A program made the translations under genes and the position numbers. 61,416 nt of DNA, from the NCBI RefSeq assembly GCF_000485595.1, contig NW_014577258.1, forward strand, positions 46,478 through 107,893, in the 5' to 3' direction. Source of the stretch: Priapulus caudatus (taxonomy: Eukaryota; Priapulida; Priapulimorpha; Priapulimorphida; Priapulidae). Each line of letters begins with the position of its first letter. Positions within the stretch are counted from its first letter, which is position 1. Under the pieces are notes generated by a model, which did not search any database, had not been told where the DNA came from, and saw only the letters and a list, made by a program, of their open reading frames with translations. Of this stretch, positions 58,060 through 61,416 are shown in pieces.

Positions 58060-59335
58060 CGAAATGCCAAGCGACCTTTATAGGCAGGTGACCGCTCTAC
58101 GGAGGCGGTTTCACCTGAGAAACTGTGTCACCAAAGGAAACTGCGCGTCCTTTACAGGCAGGCGTCTGTTCTGTAGAGGCGTGAGACGCCGACGCAGGTT
58201 TCGTTACTTCGACGTGCGTACAAATCCTGTGTTTTTTCATCATTCATATTCATTCGCGATTCGTTGTTCGTAACCGGACGCGACTAGCATACGTGAACCG
58301 TCATGGCGGTGCGTGGTGCGCGGCATGACGCGACGCGCGGAGTCACGGTGGAGTTAACAGGGTCATTACGTCTTTCCAGAGAGTCGCAGCGTAGGGCAGC
58401 GCATGAAGTCCACTCCACAGACGCTTGTGCATCTAACGAAAAACGAAACGAAAAAGAAACCACACATCTGTATACGCGGAGAGAACGAGAGAACGAGAGA
58501 GAGAGATGCAGAGTTGAGTCAGACAGCATGTCACGATGATTAATGTTGTTTTGCATAAAATACTTGCTCCCCCCTCTCTCCCAATATCTCCACTCTCGCT
58601 CTGTCTCTCTCTCTCTTTTCCCTTCTCTCTTCCCATATCCAACCTTCTTTATTTTCTTCCCTCTTCTCTTTACCCCCCCAAGTGTATTGGGAATAAAGAA
58701 ACAAGAGACAGATTATAGCCTACACCAGAACGTAAACATACAAGCTAGGCTAGTTCTACATTTAAATGAAATGAGAGACAGGGAGTGCTAAACCACAGTA
58801 CCTCGTGCCAGTTTCCCTCCTTATGAGCAATGTAGATGGCACTGAAAAAACAAGAGTACAGCATCACGCGACTTTGCCAACAATTTTACCCGCACTTACG
58901 AATGCAGAGGAACCCCAACTGATATCCCTAGCAATTTTATCGACATGGTAAGAGTGTTGTCGATACACTCCCTGGGATAATCTTTATTTCGTTATTCTTT
59001 TAGAAGTTCACAATGCAACAAAACGTTTATCGGACAGAACATCAATGTTTATTATTCTCCTATAACAAGATTCTCACGTTATTACCGATAAAAAAAATTT
59101 TCCATCCCAACTTGTGGTCGCGTAAAGGATCGGTGTGGAACAATGTTAGTGAGTGGGGGAAGGATGTGTCATTGTCGGCAGCTGCTGGGCAGGGAGAAGA
59201 AGGGTGGTCAGATGTGGTTAAGTTAGGGCAGGGGGGAAGGGTCATGTGAGATCATGTTAGGGTGGGGGTGGGAGGGGGCATGTGCGACCACGCTAATAAG
59301 GGGGATTCATGTGTAAGCAGGTTTGGGCGGGGGGG
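58060..59335. other. Unassigned region with simple repeats
   Basis: Bases 58066-58185 carry two tandem forms of the CTTTATAGGCAGGTGACCGC / TCCTTTACAGGCAGGCGTCT motif related to 36430 and 10300. GA/CT-rich tracts lie at 58480-58505 and 58570-58640. Bases 59200-59340 are G-rich degenerate repeat leading into the 53-bp array. No gene. Confidence 0.5.
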
Positions 59336-59342
59336 GGGGTTG

Positions 59343-59800
59343 AGCACGTTAGAGAGGAGTCAGGGAGGTCACGTTAGGTCAGGGAGTCGTGTGTGATCAC
59401 GTTAGAGAGGAGTCAGGGAGGTCACGTTAGGTCAGGGAGTCGTCTGTGAGCACGTTAGAGAGGAGTCAGGGAGGTCACGTTAGGTCAGGGAGTCGTGTGT
59501 GATCACGTTAGAGAGGAGTCAGGGAGGTCACGTTAGGGCGGGGGGTCGTGTGTGATCACGTTAGAGAGGAGTCAGGGAGGTCACGTTAGGTCAGGGAGTC
59601 GTGTGTGATCACGTTAGAGAGGAGTCAGGGAGGTCACGTTAGGGCGGGGGTCGTGTGTGATCACGTTAGAGAGGAGTCAGGGAGGTCACGTTAGGTCAGG
59701 GGGTCGTGTGTGATCACGTTAGAGAGGAGTCAGGGAGTCGTGTGTGATCACGTTAGAGAGGAGTCAGGGAGGTAACGTTAGGTCGTGTGGGATAACGTTA
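59343..59800. repeat. 53-bp minisatellite, about 8 copies
   Basis: The unit runs from CACGTTAGAGAGGAGTCAGG through GAGGTCACGTTAGGTCAGGG to AGTCGTGTGTGAT. The last two units are shortened. Each unit has two CACGTTAG half-motifs. Confidence 0.92.
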
Positions 59801-59826
59801 GGGCGCGCACGGGGGAAGGGTCGTAC

Positions 59827-59929
59827 GTACACTTTCACTAGCTTCAGACAGGCTGGGTTAGAGCCGAGCGCAGCACTGCACAGGTGGGTGGCAGTTCTCG
59901 CTCTCTCCTCCATCGCTCGCTGTACAGAC
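59827..59929 (-). CDS. Unrecognised gene, exon 3 (3' end uncertain)
   Basis: The acceptor TCTGCAG is followed by SVQRAMEERARTATHLCSAA and LGSNPACLKLVKVY. The phase-2 start joins AG/G (Arg) from exon 60431-60571. The donor may be GTAC/GTACGA at 59826 or CTA/GTGAAA at 59836. Alternatively the frame reads on to a stop at 59764. Predicted helical; no domain recognised. Confidence 0.5.
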
Positions 59930-60224
59930 CTGCAGACAGAGGAAGCAACAACGACCGGTGCATGTGCGTGCGTGCGTGCGTGACTACGCGCGCGCCAACG
60001 CACACGCAAAAATGCAGCGGACTTCCTGCCAAAACATCCCCCACGCTCGCTCGAGTGTGTGCGCAGGGGGTGGCTTCCTGTTGCTATGGCGGGAGGAAGA
60101 GAAGAGCTGCCGGTGCAGCAGCACCAGCAGCTGTGAAGCCGGTTTTACACACCCACGCACGGACGAGGGGGCTCGCACGAATACGTTAGAGGACGAATTA
60201 GAGGTCGAAATCATAAAGCTATAT

Positions 60225-60228
60225 AGTA

Positions 60229-60260
<32 letters not shown>
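60225..60260. repeat. (TA)n microsatellite
   Basis: TA repeat followed by AT-rich sequence to 60375. Confidence 0.9.
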
Positions 60261-60430
60261 ATGTATTTTCTATTTATTTATTATTTAAATTTTATTATAA
60301 ATAACGTATTTTTATTATAATAATTTGATACTTTATTTTCTATTTATTATTACTAGCATAATTATAATTATTAATGAATGACCAAGCCCTTGAGGAGACG
60401 TAGACTGTGAGATGATGTTAGAGCGCGTAC

Positions 60431-60571
60431 CTGACGGCTAGCGTTGCATTGTTTGGCATCATCTCCATGAACTTGCTGTACGCTGCTGCCACCTGGTGTT
60501 CGGGAAGACCACGAATGAACAAGTCGACGACTTGGTTGTGAAAGCCGTAGTTTGTCCAATACCTGGACGGA
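60431..60571 (-). CDS. Unrecognised gene, exon 2
   Basis: The acceptor is TTGTCTGGACAG and the donor GTCAG/GTACGC. The length of 141 bases gives phase 2 to 2. The translation PSRYWTNYGFHNQVVDLFI then RGLPEHQVAAAYSKF and MEMMPNNATLAV is well-formed and helical. It joins exon 61175-61309 as AC/T (Thr). All three exons read right to left in compatible phases, which supports a real gene. Confidence 0.68.
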
Positions 60572-60989
60572 CTGTCCAGACAACGAGAGGAAAATTCACT
60601 TGTCATTGTAGCACAGCGTTACAGGGACAGTGACGTTTGACGACTGTCGCAAAAGCTGCTGACGTGATATGTCGTAGTGTTGAACAAGGGGGTTGTTAAC
60701 TTCTCACCGGGCTAGTTTCTAAGTACACGGGCCAAAAAAAGTCGACGCCATAATAACATAAATTGTTAGCATTGTTTGAACTTACGGTAGCCATTTTAGG
60801 TTTTCATAAATTTCGATAAAAACGAGTGATGTACACTACAGCAGCCGTCACAGTATCTGTACATACAAACCTCAAGCTTAGCGCCAACATGAAAACGTAA
60901 ATTCACGAGATTGCTAAATTGAAAATAAGAGATTAAAAGGAGAAAACCGAGGCGACTGAACCACCTGTGTTGACCCGTCTAACCACGCG

Positions 60990-61088
60990 CAGATGCTAGA
61001 TAGGTTATAATGCTATAAGTTATAATGCTAGATAAGTTATAATGCTATAAGTTATAATGCTAGATAAGTTATAATGCTAGATAAGTTT
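60990..61088. repeat. GATAAGTTATAATGCTA minisatellite
   Basis: Five or so units of 15-18 bases (TATAATGCTAGATAAGT / TATAATGCTATAAGT). Confidence 0.85.
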
Positions 61089-61174
61089 AGTCCACACCTC
61101 TCATAAGAAAAACAGCGCTACTTATCAGAATGCCGTTGTCGGGTTTCTCGCATTTCCATGCCGATGCTACTCAC

Positions 61175-61309
61175 GTGAACGGAAGAGGGAAGCTGGTGGG
61201 AACCGACATTAGACATCTGTGCACCAGATCGCAGAGTCGAGCAAAAGACTTGAGGGTCAAAGGTCGAGCTTCGGCAGCCGTCGCTTGCTTGAGGACGTAG
61301 GAGAGGTAG
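61175..61309 (-). CDS. Unrecognised gene, exon 1 visible in window
   Basis: The acceptor is GCGTTACATTACAG and the donor TTCAC/GTGAGT. The length of 135 bases gives phase 2 to 2. The translation YLSYVLKQATAAEARPLTLK then SFARLCDLVHRCLM and SVPTSFPLPF continues into exon 2. Upstream exons lie beyond the window. I recall INTS7 being next to DTL in vertebrates and it could be tested, but I do not recognise the sequence. Confidence 0.68.
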
Positions 61310-61330
61310 CTGTAATGTAACGCACAAGCG

Positions 61331-61332
61331 CG

Positions 61333-61416
<84 letters not shown>
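61331..61416. repeat. (GA)n microsatellite at window end
   Basis: Pure GA for 86 bases to the last base. Confidence 0.98.

Overview
The window is animal nuclear DNA from an invertebrate I cannot name. The evidence is multi-exon genes with consensus GT/AG splice sites, phase-1 Ig/EGF/FN3 modules, very abundant CA, TA and GA microsatellites, foldback and MITE-like elements, and an RLE-type non-LTR retrotransposon. Two N runs (15438-16004 and 26512-26536) show it is a draft scaffold. Several stretches have an indel-rich texture typical of uncorrected long-read patches.

Main locus (about 8.0-46.7 kb, minus strand): the extracellular part of a receptor resembling the Tie/TEK receptor tyrosine kinases. 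Reading right to left there is a signal peptide (46.7 kb), Ig1 (45.9 and 45.2 kb), Ig2, EGF1-3, a mucin-like Thr/Ser/Asn segment with EGF4, EGF5 (27.6 kb), Ig3 (26.7 plus 19.5 kb) and FN3-1 to FN3-4 (19.1-10.0 kb). A fifth FN3 domain lies at 8.0-8.8 kb in the opposite orientation. Exon phases join correctly across nearly all junctions. No transmembrane or kinase exon lies in the window, so the gene is incomplete.

The locus is scrambled by two large rearrangements. (1) 1-7865 is a degraded inverted copy of about 9440-16027, including the retrotransposon and the FN3-2 to FN3-4 exons; the FN3-5 exons sit between the arms. (2) A block carrying Ig2-EGF1-EGF2-EGF3-mucin/EGF4 occurs three times (A 20062-26511, B 29325-33960, C 36817-43058) and its neighbour carrying Ig1b occurs twice (34043-36816, 43059-45795). 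Copy A splits Ig3 between its two exons. Frameshifts differ from copy to copy, which fits assembly artefact at least as well as real duplication.

Right third: DTL/CDT2, the WD40 substrate receptor of the CRL4 ubiquitin ligase, is on the minus strand at 48011-50657 in two coding exons, with an unusual 12-copy 9-residue Asn-rich repeat before a C-terminal PIP-box-like motif. From 51 to 56 kb there are foldback elements and no convincing gene beyond one possible first exon. At 57-61 kb there are a possible first exon of a small membrane protein and three phase-compatible exons of an unrecognised minus-strand gene (61309-59827).

Repeats include a 9-bp-TSD MITE family (8.2, 34.9, 43.9 kb), a CAG...CTG-ended family with 5-bp TSDs (18.1, 22.5, 47.7 kb and copies), a 31-bp satellite (28.3-29.2 kb), 33-bp arrays next to Ig1a that repeat its splice donor, and a 53-bp minisatellite (59.3-59.8 kb).
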